A DNA stretch of 64,000 nucleotides, from assembly GCA_934047225.1 (NCBI GenBank), contig OW203997.1, positions 10,650,417 through 10,714,416 of the forward strand, written 5' to 3'. Of the stretch, positions 23,303 to 33,770 are shown in pieces. Made by a program: the position numbers and the translations under genes. The number at the start of each line of letters is the position of its first letter. Position 1 is the first letter of the stretch. The notes under the pieces are model-generated. The model worked only from the letters and a program-made list of their open reading frames with translations, did not search any database and was not told the origin of the DNA. The stretch comes from Ypsolopha sequella (Eukaryota > Arthropoda > Insecta > Lepidoptera > Ypsolophidae).

Positions 23303-24406
23303 CATCTATATAACAAATAGTTCTAGGTGTGGAGTAAGTAAGTACTGCTGTAAGAAGACAATTGTGTTCCTGGTCACGAGTACCAAAAAATAAATACAGA
23401 TCGAATATAAAAGATCTTTCAGACGAAACACGAGCAAGATTCCATGAAGATTCCTTAGAGAGTCCCATCGATGTGAAGGTGGCTCTCCATAAAAAAGATT
23501 CCTTAGAGTGTCCGATTAGTGCGGACGTGGTTCTCCATCTATAAATATTCCTTCTAGAGTTTTTGAAGAAATACAACAAGCGAGTGCTCTACCAGATTTA
23601 GAGCTCCCCTCCCTTAATATATACTTGATAATTAGGGTGCATCAAATGAAAAGAAAATATAAAAGAAGATAAACTAAAAATACAAAGTGGTGTAACTAAA
23701 CAAAATCCCTACGAGATCCCGAGTACACGGTGTGCACATCACAGTACCATCCGTAGAATGAGGTTATAGTAATGCATATATACCTCTCTACGTCTCCTAC
23801 GTTATTATGACATACTTGAGGAGTACATCGATTTATTAATTACAAATTAAATCATTGGCCGTGATTTATTTGTGTGATTGTCTAGTAGATTAGGACACTA
23901 CGTTATGTTACAAAACGGCTATGCTCAAAACAATGTATATCATAATTCAACAAAGTAAAATAAAGTATTCAAGAAAAACTAATGTACTAGGTATTTGTTA
24001 AATGATACGACTTAGCTGTATTCTGGAACTCAGCTATAGTTCAAGGCTATTATTGCCATTGAAAATCCAAGGGAAAACGAAACACATTAATGACTAAATC
24101 ACAATGTAAAACCACTTTTGATTCGACATTCCGTAAGACGTTTAACGAATAACACTTTCATAGCTTCGTAAGGTGCGCGCGACGTTATATTTTTAATTAG
24201 ATAAATGATTATGTAATTATTGGATACCATAGTAAAGTGTGTGGGTGTGTGTGTAAAATATAATATTGCAGTTGTTTGGGTTAGAAAAAGGGGTTGATGA
24301 AACGTAGATACTCGAAGCACGGTGGCTGCACACTGTACGTTGATTTAGCTAGACTTTTGGTATTTGAGGGGATTCTCGACCCAGATGAGTCCAGAATGAA
24401 GTGGGG
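23303..24406. other. Inner spacer of the fold-back, no gene recognised
   Basis: A short tandem-like motif, GATTCCTTAGAGWGTCC, occurs at 23449 and 23499. Frames on both strands at 23283-23579 share the same bases and look like chance. The GTGTGGGTGTGTGTG run at 24237-24252 is a short microsatellite. Confidence 0.4.
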
Positions 24407-24632
24407 GTTAAATTTATTTTAGCACAGTTGCATATTTTTTGCATCCTACTTTGCATTGACACCTTGTTATCTCGAGGCAAATGCTGTCCGCAGCTGGGTT
24501 GTCAGACCAGTGGGGTATCTATTGGCTATTTTTCTGCTTCCAGCCCCAATCGGGTGGACTAGGCAGAATTTGTTGCAGCACTAAAGCCTGGCCCCACTCA
24601 TGAACTCCCTGGCAAACTGCGAGTAATATTTT
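24407..24632 (-). pseudogene. Inverted duplicate of the gene's C-terminal exon
   Basis: On the minus strand this copy reads CQGVHEWGQALVLQQILPS then PPDWGWKQKNSQ, continuing to the region before the Cys-rich tail. It is the inverse of about 25497-25719. Here the GGGGCCAGGC stretch is intact, whereas the plus-strand copy has lost five bases. The upstream bases on the minus strand are unrelated, so only the last part was duplicated. Confidence 0.8.
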
Positions 24633-24638
24633 CTCCAG

Positions 24639-25785
24639 GATGACTCGAATAAAGAAGAGCTGTTTGGACTCCTGTCGTCCAAATATCACCCGATGGACTT
24701 GCCCATCAATAAAGAAATTTATGTAGCGAAGGGTAATCTGTTCTTTCCAATGTTGCTCGTGAACTGCCAAAATTGGAGCCATTTAACTTGAAGCGTCTGA
24801 CACGCGAATGATGGTTCACTTGGCGGATACATTAGACCAGGGTCATACGAAGTTAATGCACAGCAAACACCGATGTGGTAGTTATCGCTCTGGCATGTGT
24901 ACTGAAATTGCCAAGATTAGAGGTATTATGGATTTATGTGGTAACGGGGAAAAACCACAATTTCTTGGCATGCCTCTAGATTGAATCAGCTCTAGGTATG
25001 AGCGTTTCTTTTAATAGTCAAGAATGTATAATATATAAATAATCAGTTTAATAGCGTGAGTGTGCATAAGACAATTTATTTTGTTTAAAGGTCCTGAAAG
25101 AGCGCAGGTCTTGCCTGTGTTCCACGAACTTAGTGGATGCGATACAGTATCGTCTTTTAACGGCAGGGGAAAGAAAAGTGCTTTTGAAGCATGGAATTTA
25201 TTCTCTTTTGCCACTAAAGGGTTTAAGGATCTTAAAGATGGCAATATAAATGAGGCAGAGATTGTGCTACATAAGTTTGTCATAGCCATGTATGATAGGT
25301 ATGCTAGCCAATCACTGAGTACTAACTAAAACATTAATATAAAGTTAAATTCATCGTAGCAAAAAGTCATATTACATGAACTTTTTCAGATCAAGTCCCT
25401 GTCCCTGCACGACTATCAATCATTGCCGTAAATATCTTTTTATAAAAACAGATCGGCAAATTGAAAATTTACCACCAACAGAACCGGCCCTTTGTCAGCA
25501 TATTTTACGCGCAGCTTGCCAGGGAGTTCATGAGTGGCTTTAGTGCTACAACAAATTCTGCCTAGTCCCCCCGATTGGGGCTGGAAGCAGAAAATTAGCC
25601 AATAGATACCCCACTGGTCTGACAACCCAGCTGCGGACAGCATTTGCCTCGAAATAACAAGGTGTCAATGCAAAGTAGGATGCAAAAAAGATGCAACTGT
25701 GTTAAAATAAATTTAACATGTACCGAATTGTACCACTGCAGTAGAAGCTACAAAAAATTAAAATGATAATTAAATAGTTAATACT
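24639..25785 (+). pseudogene. Broken gene, PIN/XPG-like 'GCDT' family, two introns
   Basis: I recognise a widespread animal protein family of unknown function by its ordered blocks. 24639-24779 gives NKEELFGLL and KEIYVAKGN. 24790 gives EASDTRMMVHLAD. 24865 gives NTDVVVIAL and LWIYVVTGKN. 25091-25298 gives LPVFHELSGCDTVSSF and GRGKKSAFEAW. 25390-25535 gives HCRKYLFIKTD and LPPTEPALCQH. Then come a WGW block and a Cys-rich end, RCQCKVGC and CTELYHC. EA.D, DTD-like and GCD...GRGKK match the layout of PIN/XPG nucleases (inference). GT-AG introns are visible at 24996-25090 and 25299-25389, and both restore reading. Stops (TGA after SHLT, TAG after NFLACL), a frame slip near 24863 and a 5-bp deletion near 25535 disable it. 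The N-terminal part is missing or unrecognised. Confidence 0.8.
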
Positions 25786-26375
25786 CTTTTAGAACCATAG
25801 AAAAGCATTTTTTACGTGTTTATAGTTTTTATGCATATATATACTTTTATAAATACACTATACATAAATATACTTTTATCAGGTTAGTTAATAAGTAGTA
25901 GTAAAATAAGAGCTCACCGACATTGTTTTATTTTTTTTTTTATGGTTTTTTCCTTCAAAAATCCAATAAAACTTATATTTTTATTTATCTGCATAAAATA
26001 GGCTTTCGTAACGTATTTTTTGTTACTTAAAAAAACCTGAGGTTTTTTTTGGTGGCGCATGAAAGTAAAAAGTATTTCATAAAATTTTAATCTATGTAAA
26101 AATTTTCAAGAAACTACTTAAAATATCACAATTTTTTATGCCAGAAATGATTTCTACGTCCTTAATTTACCTGAAAAAGACACCCATCTTGATGTAGTTG
26201 ACAAACTCAGACAGTTTAATTTTTTTAAATGACGCTTGGCGCAGTGCATCTTTGAACCCCCTTCCCCCCCAAATTGAAGAGGCTCCCGAAGGCTACCGAT
26301 CTTTATCGATAGATATTGGTCCAATAAACAATTGTGGCAAGTGGCATCCTTTCTTCCGGAAAACTAAACTGGATG
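25741..26375 (-). repeat. Right arm of fold-back
   Basis: The inverse of 22671-23302, starting GTAGAAGCTACAAAAAATTA and ending AAACTAAACTGGATG. The end of the broken gene's Cys-rich tail appears to run into this arm, so the arm may have begun as the gene's 3' flank. Confidence 0.85.
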
Positions 26376-26396
26376 AGCTAACGGACCCAGCTACCA

Positions 26397-26537
26397 GTAC
26401 AGGTCGCGGCAGTAAATAATGCACATCGTATCGTAGTGTCATCTCTGTCGCACGAAGCACTAGCAGTCCAGTGACAGAGACGACGTTTACAAAGCGGAAG
26501 ATAGCCGATGTGCATTATTTTCTGCCAGGTATTGTAC
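26397..26537. mobile_element. MITE family D, copy 2
   Basis: GTACAGGTCGCGGCAGTAAA opens it and CTGCCAGGTATTGTAC closes it. The interior shares AATGCACATCGTATCGTA, CGCACGAAGCACTAGCAGTC and GATAGCCGATGTGCATTAT with copy 1. It lies 20 bp right of the fold-back element. Confidence 0.75.
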
Positions 26538-26654
26538 ATATAGGTTCAACGCCCGCACTTCCACCTGTCGCTAAATATACCTCCTAGAAAGCAAAATGAT
26601 CAAACCGTTATTTGAAATTCCTCTTCAAATGTATATTGCATCACTTTTACATTA

Positions 26655-26735
26655 TATCATTGCAGTATAGAAACGCAGAAAAAAAGTAAATGTGGATGTG
26701 AGGATTTCCGTAGCTATACTGCAAAGATATGATAT
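26655..26735 (+). repeat. Repeat R fragment
   Basis: TATCATTGCAGTATAGAAAC GCAG and GTGGATGTGAGGA match the left arm of the inverted repeat at 59774-59959. The fragment then reads GTAGCTATACTGCAA, suggesting its own small stem. Confidence 0.6.
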
Positions 26736-27139
26736 TTTATAATTTTTTCAAGTAAATAAAATTATGTATACTTCATTCACATATAATATTTCATTAATAT
26801 CGCATTATATTAGTTAAAGTAGTACTTATTATATATTTTATTAATATAATAGTACATAATATGTGGTATTATACTATAATGGTATACATATAGCTATTAC
26901 TGACACTATTTATTTATTGCCCGCTGCACAAAACCGCGCTGCACCTGGTACGCTCATGAGTCACCACCAGGCACTGACTGAAAATCAGCGCTGAGGGCTC
27001 ACACCTTCAGCACATCGCTGAGTCAGTTGCTTTTTACAGCAACAGACAAACCGAGACCGTGTAATTAATTAATAAATAATTAACTATCTATAAATTTAAT
27101 GCGTCACTGGTGCGAGGGTTCCGGCACCGCGCTCACCAA
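26736..27139. other. AT-rich run and worn repeat
   Basis: 26740-26890 is almost pure A/T with TATATT and ATAATA runs. 26930-27045 holds CGCTGCACCTGGTACGCTCA and AATCAGCGCTGAGGGCTC, which looks like LINE 3' sequence leading into the RTE end that follows. That link is a guess. Confidence 0.35.
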
Positions 27140-27264
27140 CCCGCCTGCCCAGCATGTGTGAGTATGGGCAATTCTTCCAGGATGACCGCCGGGAGTGGCA
27201 AAGTCCTGGAAAGGCTTATGTCCAGCAGTGGACGAACTAGGCTGATGGATGGATGGATGGATGG
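27140..27264 (+). mobile_element. RTE-like LINE 3' end with GATG tail
   Basis: The frame DDRREWQSPGKAYVQQWTN then stop matches the usual C-terminus of lepidopteran RTE-type reverse transcriptases (...EAFVQQWTS). It is followed at once by GGCTGATGGATGGATGG, the (GATG)n tail where such LINEs end. Only the last ~100 bp of coding sequence remain, a 5'-truncated insertion. Confidence 0.75.
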
Positions 27265-27929
27265 AAATTTATAATTTGTAACTACAGATGTACTTGTAAT
27301 TGTAAGCAAGCAAGTGTTAGTGTAAACTGTATTTGTAAGTGTGGCTGTTGCATTAATAAATGTGTTTCTTTCTCCTTTACTTCTTTCTAATTGGTGTCGA
27401 TATTTGATGGATAAATCGACCAGAGTGAAAAATACAGAAATTTCATTTTATTATAGTTTGATATATCAAGGTGCAATTCCTTTGCAAAATATTTTCCTCT
27501 ATAATACGGGCTCAGATGTTAGGAAGTGTTATACGATATTTCGTAGCCCAGTGTTGAACATACTCGTAGATTTTGTAGTTGCACCTGACTTAGAAACCTG
27601 CAAACTTATCTTTGGGATCATCAGATTCCTGTTTCAAGGCATTAAAGCATATTTTCCTTTACCAGATAATATAACCTTGTCTTAATAAGATACGATCCTC
27701 CAGGGCACTAAGAAAGTGCAAATTTAAAGCCAGGGAAAGGAAGCAAGATATCAATGTTTGCACTGAAATGGTTGGCATGATGTTTTTTAAATTACCATTT
27801 TAACGACATGAATGCCCCACGGGATGTCAGAGGTGTTCCGAGTGTGAACTGTGAAATGCAAGTCACAGTCCACACTCGGTACACCCGCGTTTCAAAGACG
27901 ATTATTACGTCCCAACGATAGGTGTTGAG
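27265..27929. other. No gene; small hairpin at 27832-27885
   Basis: A 114-aa frame at 27341-27685 has no motif I know and is AT-driven. GGTGTTCCGAGTGTGAACTG and its inverse CAGTCCACACTCGGTACACC form a hairpin. A related single arm (GACAGTTCACACTTGGAAAC ACCTC) lies near 37285, so it is a small dispersed element. Confidence 0.4.
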
Positions 27930-28320
27930 TAGAGATTGCAATCCGGAAATCCGGATCCAGTAATCTGGCGGATCCGGCATCAATATACGCTTACCGAATC
28001 CGGTACCAATATACCGGATCCGGTGATTGCATATTTTGGCAAAATAACCGCGCTGTTGCATGATTAGGTACTTTAAATGCATAAGTAGCACACAAGCAGT
28101 ATAAGAAGGCACTGTACCGCTTCTTTGTTGTATAACAGCGGTTGAAGAGAGTTTGTATATTCCTTAGACTATATATCTGCCCTCGTAACAAAGAACGCAG
28201 TAATCGACATTTTTCGGAATTCCGGTTTTTCTCAAAAATGATATCAGGTAGATACTTACTATACATGGAATTGAAAAAAAATATGAAAAAATGTTTGGAA
28301 GTCCAAGAAACTTTAAGCTC

Positions 28321-28485
28321 AAATGCAGTATTTGTTTAAAATTATGTATTCATCCTAAGTTAGAATGCAGCAATGATCATTTACAAAAATGAAATGCAGT
28401 ATTCGAATTATTTACACTAAATTAAAATGCATTATTCGTCCCATACTAGTGCAAAATGCAGCATTTGCTGATTGGCTGCATTTCA
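28321..28485 (+). repeat. Left subterminal repeat array
   Basis: Units AAATGCAGTATTTG (28321), GAATGCAGCAATGA (28362), AAATGCAGTATTCG (28391), AAATGCATTATTCG (28423) and AAATGCAGCATTTG (28453) are spaced about 29-41 bp apart, plus an inverse unit near 28476. The terminal repeat itself contains AACGCAGTAATCG at 28194. Such arrays in DNA transposons usually bind the transposase; that role is inferred here. Confidence 0.7.
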
Positions 28486-28499
28486 ATATAAATAAGATA

Positions 28500-29745
28500 A
28501 AGGAAGTGAACAAATTAGAAGTTTGTAAAATATTCTTCTTAACTACTCTGGGATATGACAGAAAAAATGACCGCCGTATATTGGACGCTCTAAAAAAAGC
28601 ACTAAATGCACAATCCGACAAACGAGGTAAACGAGAGCACGAAGAGAAAATAGACAGAAATATACTAAAAAGTCATATTTAAATTTTTAGACCGGCAATC
28701 GCACATTATAGACAAGTACATGCTCCCAATAGAAGATACCTGCCTAGTGACCTAATAATGCTCCCCAGGATTGACACGTTTAAATCAGTAATTTACTACC
28801 CCAGGAGCATAGCATTTAATCAGAGTTTCGTGCCTTTAGGATCAACTAAATCCACATCTCAGCCCTTCGCTGCAGTAAGGCATGAAGCCACTTCAGAAAG
28901 AAGGCAAGAAGACATTATTAGTGCTTATAAAGCATTTCTATTGAATAAGCGTGATTGCACAATATAATAATATGGGCAGACAACTGTTCAAGCCAAAACA
29001 AGAATTGGGCCTTCTTTACAGTTCTTGTTCAAATGATCAACGGTTCCGAAATATCTACCGAAACCATTACCATTAAATATCTTCAACCAGGACACACTTT
29101 TATGTCCGCCAACCATTTTCTCCATCAAAACGAAAATCAAATGCAAAATGCACGAAAAGTTTACGATTTTTCTGATTTATAATAATAATAATAATAATAG
29201 AACTGTTTATTTCAAGAAAAAATAACAACAATATGTTTACTTAAATCTAAAGTTTCAATCTTCAAATCTTAAGATTATATGACTATTACTATTTTATTAC
29301 ATATTATGATTTAATTGATTGTGTGCAGTTGGCTAATTCAGGAAAAGTTGTTCTGAAGGCTATGGGAATTTCTGATTTCTACAAATATGTTGACGATTCC
29401 TCTCAACCGAAACTTAAAAAGAGCGCAAACAGAATATATTTAAAGGACATAGTTATTGTAGAGGTACACAGAACAAAATTCAACTTTTTTGTCAATACTG
29501 ATTATACTGGAATTATCCATGAAATTGATTTTCTAAAGGTAAAATACTGAAAAAATGCTTCACTACCTAATCCTATTCAAAATACAACTCCTAGAGGCAT
29601 AACTCAAGCAAGAAAATCTGGAATCATAAAAACAATTTCCAAGATAATGCCTCAAAACAGACAACTGTTCTGGGAAAACCTTCCTATTAGTGAAGATTCC
29701 ACTGATCTCGTAAATGTGATGGACGAGGAAGATTGCAATGAATGA
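28500..29745 (+). pseudogene. Broken transposase-like gene, WxDNCxxQNKN family
   Basis: Ordered blocks match a protein family found many times in insect genomes, usually without a name. They are VCKIFFLTTLGY, a KRGKREHEEKID block, KSHI, HYRQVHAPNRRYLPSDL (28690-28750), NQSFVPLG, RRQEDIISAYKAFLLNKRD, IIWADNCSSQNKNWAFF (28965-29015), QPGHTFMSANHF, and then ISDFYKY, RIYLKDIV, TTPRGITQARKSG, MPQNRQLFWENLPISE. WADN may supply a catalytic Asp (inference). Breaks are a stop at 28679, a frame slip at about 28965, a ~140-bp AT-rich insertion or intron at 29181-29318 and a stop at 29548. A middle Cys-rich section appears to be deleted. Confidence 0.8.
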
Positions 29746-30109
29746 AAGATTAAATGTATACTGACTGAATTCTAACTAATATAGACTGATTAAAACGTGC
29801 AATTTTTATAAAGAAAAAGACTGAGTGTAATCCTTTCTAAAAATAAGTACTTATTAGTATTATGTGAAGCTACGAGTTACTTAACTTTAGTCAAACTAAA
29901 TACGAAAACTGGTTGAGTTCATGTTTTTGTTTTTACTTATTAGTCTACAAGTTACCTAAAGTTAAATTGTATTAAAAATTCAACCAAATTTAGTCAAACT
30001 AAATAACGTTGAGTGTTTTTATGGTCCCTTTAATAATTTTAAATTAAATAATAAAAAAATTGCATGCGTTTGTTTTTTATTTATTCTTCTGTATTCTAAA
30101 ATGTCATAC

Positions 30110-30470
30110 TACACTGCATTTTTGTTATTAATACTGATATAGTAAATGTTTAGTTTTGCTAAATTGAAATGCAGTTTACGGATTTCCTAGGTTAATATGC
30201 AGTATCTGATATGATTACTGCAGTCTACCTTAGACTTTGGATTCCCGACCAACCGTAATACAAGGTTAAAGTGCAGTACTCGACCTTATCTTCAATTATA
30301 TCATAAAAATCAAATAAAAAATAACATGTACTTTTAAAGCATTGTATTTATAACGGTATGGTAAATGAAATTCAGCATTATACCAAATACATTTGTAGAG
30401 AAACTCATAAAACACTCTACCGCGTTTTTCTCGAAACCACCATTTTGCAAGTACTGCATTCTTTATTACG
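30110..30470. repeat. Right subterminal repeat array
   Basis: Units GAAATGCAGTTTACGG (30167), AATATGCAGTATCTGA (30194), AAAGTGCAGTACTCGA (30268) and the inverse GTACTGCATTCTTTAT (30451), with CACTGCATTTTTG near 30112, match the left array. Right-side units are mostly in the same orientation as the left ones. Confidence 0.6.
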
Positions 30471-30868
30471 AGGGCAGATATAAGAGATTGTAATATCTCT
30501 TTAAGAGAAGGGTGGTATTGAAGAAGTAGAGTAGCAACGATTACGGCTTTGGAGAAACAGAGGTGTGTTATTAAGTTCTTGTACAGGCTTTAGATACAAT
30601 GCAGAGTTATATATATACTAAATAGCACTATGAGATCTAAAATAGCAATTAGTAAGGTAAAAGCGCTTCAAAAGAGTTACAAATATCACATATAACACTC
30701 AAGCAGTTACATGGTAGTTGTATCTAGTCTATAGCGTTAGAATCGATCTGTAAAGATCTTTTGTAGCACCTTTACCGTATTAGAGTATTGTAGCTCAACA
30801 TTAGCACCTAAAACCGTTTGATTGAGAAATATAACTCAAATATATGACTACAAACAGGATTAGGATTA

Positions 30869-32518
30869 GGACGTTGACGATGACGTTGACGTTGACGATG
30901 ACGATGACGATGACGTTGACGATGACTATGACGATGACGATGACGATGAAGATGACGTGACGATGACGATGACAATGACAGTAACGATGACGCTGACGAT
31001 GACGTTGACGATGACGTTGACAATGACGTTGACGATGACGTTGACGATGACGTTGACGATGACGTTGAAGATGACGATGACGATGACGTTGATGATGACA
31101 TTGACGATGACGGTGACGATGACGGTGACGATGACCATGACGATGACGCTGACGATGACGTTGACGATGACGTAGACAATGACGTTGAAGATGACGATGA
31201 CGATGACGTTGATGATGACGTTGACGGTGACGATGACGGTGACGGTGACGATGATGGTGACGATGACGATGACGATGACGTTGAAGATGACGATGACAAT
31301 GACGATGACTCTGACGATAACGATGACAATGACGATGACGGTGACGGTGACGATGACGATGATGTTGACGATGACGATGACGGTGACGGTGACGGTGAGA
31401 GTGACGGTGAGGGTGATCGTCATCGTCACCGTCATCGTCACCGTCATCGTCAACGTCATCGTCAACATCATCGTCATCGTCATCTTCAACGTCATCGTCA
31501 TCGTCACCGTCATCGTCACCGTCATCGTCAACGTCATCATCAACGTCATCGTCATTGTCATCTTCAACGTCATCGTCAACGTCATCGTCAACGTCATTGT
31601 CAACGTTATCGTCATCGTCATCGTCATTGTCACGTCATCTTCATCGTCATCGTCATCTTCAACGTCATCGTCATCGTCATCGTCACCGTCATCATCAACG
31701 TCATCGTCATCGTCATCTTCAACGTCAACGTCATCGTCACCGTCATCGTCAACGTCATCATCAACGTCATCGTCATCGTCATCTTCAACGTCATCGTCAT
31801 CGTCACCGTCATCGTCACCGTCATCGTCAACGTCATCATCAACGTCATCATCAACGTCATCGTCATCGTCATCTTCAACGTCATCGTCATCGTCACCGTC
31901 ATCGTTACCGTCATTGTCATCGTCATCGTCACGTCATCTTCATCGTCATCATCATCGTCATCGTCATCGTCATCTTCAACGTCATCGTCATCGTCATCGT
32001 CACCGTCACCGTCATCGTCACCGTCATCGTCAACGTCATCATCAACGTCATCGTCATCGTCATCTTCAACGTCATCGTCAACGTCATCGTCAACGTCATC
32101 GTCATCGTCATCTTCAACGTCATCGTCATCGTCATCGTCACCGTCATCGTCACCGTCATCGTCAACGTCATCATCAACGTCATCGTCATCGTCATCTTCA
32201 ACGTCATCGTCAACGTCATCGTCAACGTCATCGTCAACGTCATTGTCAACGTCATCGTCAACGTCATCGTCAGCGTCATCGTTACCGTCATTGTCATCGT
32301 CATCGTCACGTCATCGTCACGTCATCTTCATCGTCATCGTCATCGTCATCGTCATCTTCAACGTCATCGTCATCGTCATCGTCACCGTCATCGTCACCGT
32401 CATCGTCAACGTCATCATCAACGTTATCGTCATCGTCATCTTCAACGTCATCGTCAACGTCATCGTCAACGTCATTGTCAACGTCATCGTCAACGTCATC
32501 GTCAGCGTCATCGACATG

Positions 32519-32554
<36 letters not shown>

Positions 32555-32752
32555 TTCATCGTCATCGTCATCGTCATCGTCACCGTCATCGTCACCGTCA
32601 TCGTCACCGTCAACGTCATCATCAACGTCATCGTCATCGTCATCTTCAACGTCATTGTCAACGTCATCGTCAACGTCATTGTCAACGTCATCGTCAGCGT
32701 CATCGTCATGGTCATCGTCGTCATCATGATCATCATCATCATCATCAACGTT
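30869..32752. repeat. GACGAT hexamer satellite that reverses strand
   Basis: 30869-31414 is built of GATGAC/GTTGAC units on the plus strand. From about 31415 to 32752 the same units run as GTCATC/GTCAAC, so the array is a head-to-head inverted repeat with its switch at GGGTGATCGTCATC. Higher-order blocks are visible: GTCACGTCATCTTCATCGTC recurs near 31628, 31929 and 32312, each breaking the hexamer phase. The hexamer lacks stops in five of six frames, which explains the very long His-Arg, Ser, Val-Ile, Met-Thr and Asp frames here. They are not genes. Confidence 0.9.
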
Positions 32753-32759
32753 GTACAAC

Positions 32760-33442
32760 GTTATATCTTGAACTCCATAGTAACTGTTTAAGGGCTAAAA
32801 AGAAGAATTCAAGCGCTTCTGTACCCCAAAAAGAGTAAAAATACTCCATAGTACGGTGATTGTTGATCCCAAAGCGTTGTAATAGTGGTCACTAGCGCCT
32901 TTCTACTTCTTAAACCGTTTAAATGGATATAGTAAACGTCTAAGCCAGTTGTAGCAAGCCGCCATTACAGTTTTTGATAAAGAGATTAATCATGTCGAAA
33001 AATCGATCACTTTTCTTACCTCAGGCGATAATTTAAAAAATAAACATACCCAATTTACATGTAATGCTGTAATAAAATCACAAAAAGTCCTAATGCCTCA
33101 TTCGAGAAGAAATTACAAGTTAACCTAAAAAAATTATTGCACTTGAATCATATAAATGACTAAAAATTCCACGAGTTTTGCAAGCGCATGAAATATTTAG
33201 CTAAATGAATGCATATTTTGTCAGTAACCTGATGCTCGCACTAGTTTTTTACGTATATGAGTGAAAATTCATTCCAATTATTTACCTATATCTATTCGTC
33301 CATTATTGACATTTATCCGATCACTTTTTAATCATCTAAGAACATATATTCCTTTCACTCATGCTATTGAAAATGTAATAAAAAAACACTTGAGATTTAT
33401 TTCAGTGTAACAGTCACGTCGCAATCATGTTTAAATTCTGTT
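32760..33442. other. No feature recognised
   Basis: AT-rich spacer between the satellite and the 82-bp repeats, without recognisable ORF or shared repeat. Confidence 0.35.
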
Positions 33443-33770
33443 AAGGTGGTACAAGAACTTATTGTATTTCTTTTACCTCCTACAATCGCTTTTCACGCAC
33501 CTTTGTATATGTGCATATTCTATTAAGGTGGTACAAGAACTTATTGTATTTCTTTTACCTCCTACAATCGCTTTTCACGCACCTTTGTATATGTACATAT
33601 TCTATTAAGGTGCTACAAGAACTTATTATATATGTTTTACCTCCTACAATCACTTTTCACGCGCCTTTGTATGTGTGCAAATTCTATAAAGGTGGTAGAA
33701 GACCTTATTATATATCTTTTAGGTCCTACAATCACTTTTCACGCGCCTTTGTGTCGTTAAGGCCCGTATA
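33443..33770 (+). repeat. Four 82-bp tandem repeats
   Basis: Units begin AAGGTGGTACAAGAACTTAT at 33443, 33525, 33607 and 33689, an exact 82-bp period, and contain TTTTACCTCCTACAATCRCT and TTTCACGCRCCTTTGTAT. The first two differ by about two bases while the last two are more diverged. The open frame through the array repeats the same peptide with shifts and is not a gene. Confidence 0.9.

Larger units (their letters stand above)
22671..26375. mobile_element. 3.7-kb fold-back element with 0.63-kb inverted arms
   Basis: The left arm (22671-23302) and right arm (25741-26375) are near-perfect inverse copies, for example CATCGATAAAG-flanking text, the GCGCCACCAAAAAAAAACCT block and the TATATATGCATAAAAACTAT block. 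The 2.4 kb between them holds a broken intron-bearing gene and a second, smaller inverted repeat. A target duplication is not obvious. It may be a long-TIR DNA transposon or an inverted duplication of a gene's 3' flank. Confidence 0.75.
28174..30480. mobile_element. 2.3-kb DNA transposon with TIRs and subterminal repeats
   Basis: The left end TATCTGCCCTCGTAACAAAG and inverse right end TATCTGCCCTCGTAATAAAG agree for about 30 bp, continuing AAYGCAGTA. Flanks are TA or TATA on both sides, which cannot be told apart because TATA is palindromic. Inside are the TGCAGTATT arrays and a broken transposase-like gene. I cannot assign the superfamily. Confidence 0.75.

Noticed and set aside
30808..32838. 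Very long open frames (up to ~516 codons) of Ser, His-Arg, Val-Ile, Met-Thr or Asp
   Set aside because: They are products of the GACGAT/GTCATC hexamer, which has no stop in five of six frames. Frames overlap on both strands and shift at phase breaks.
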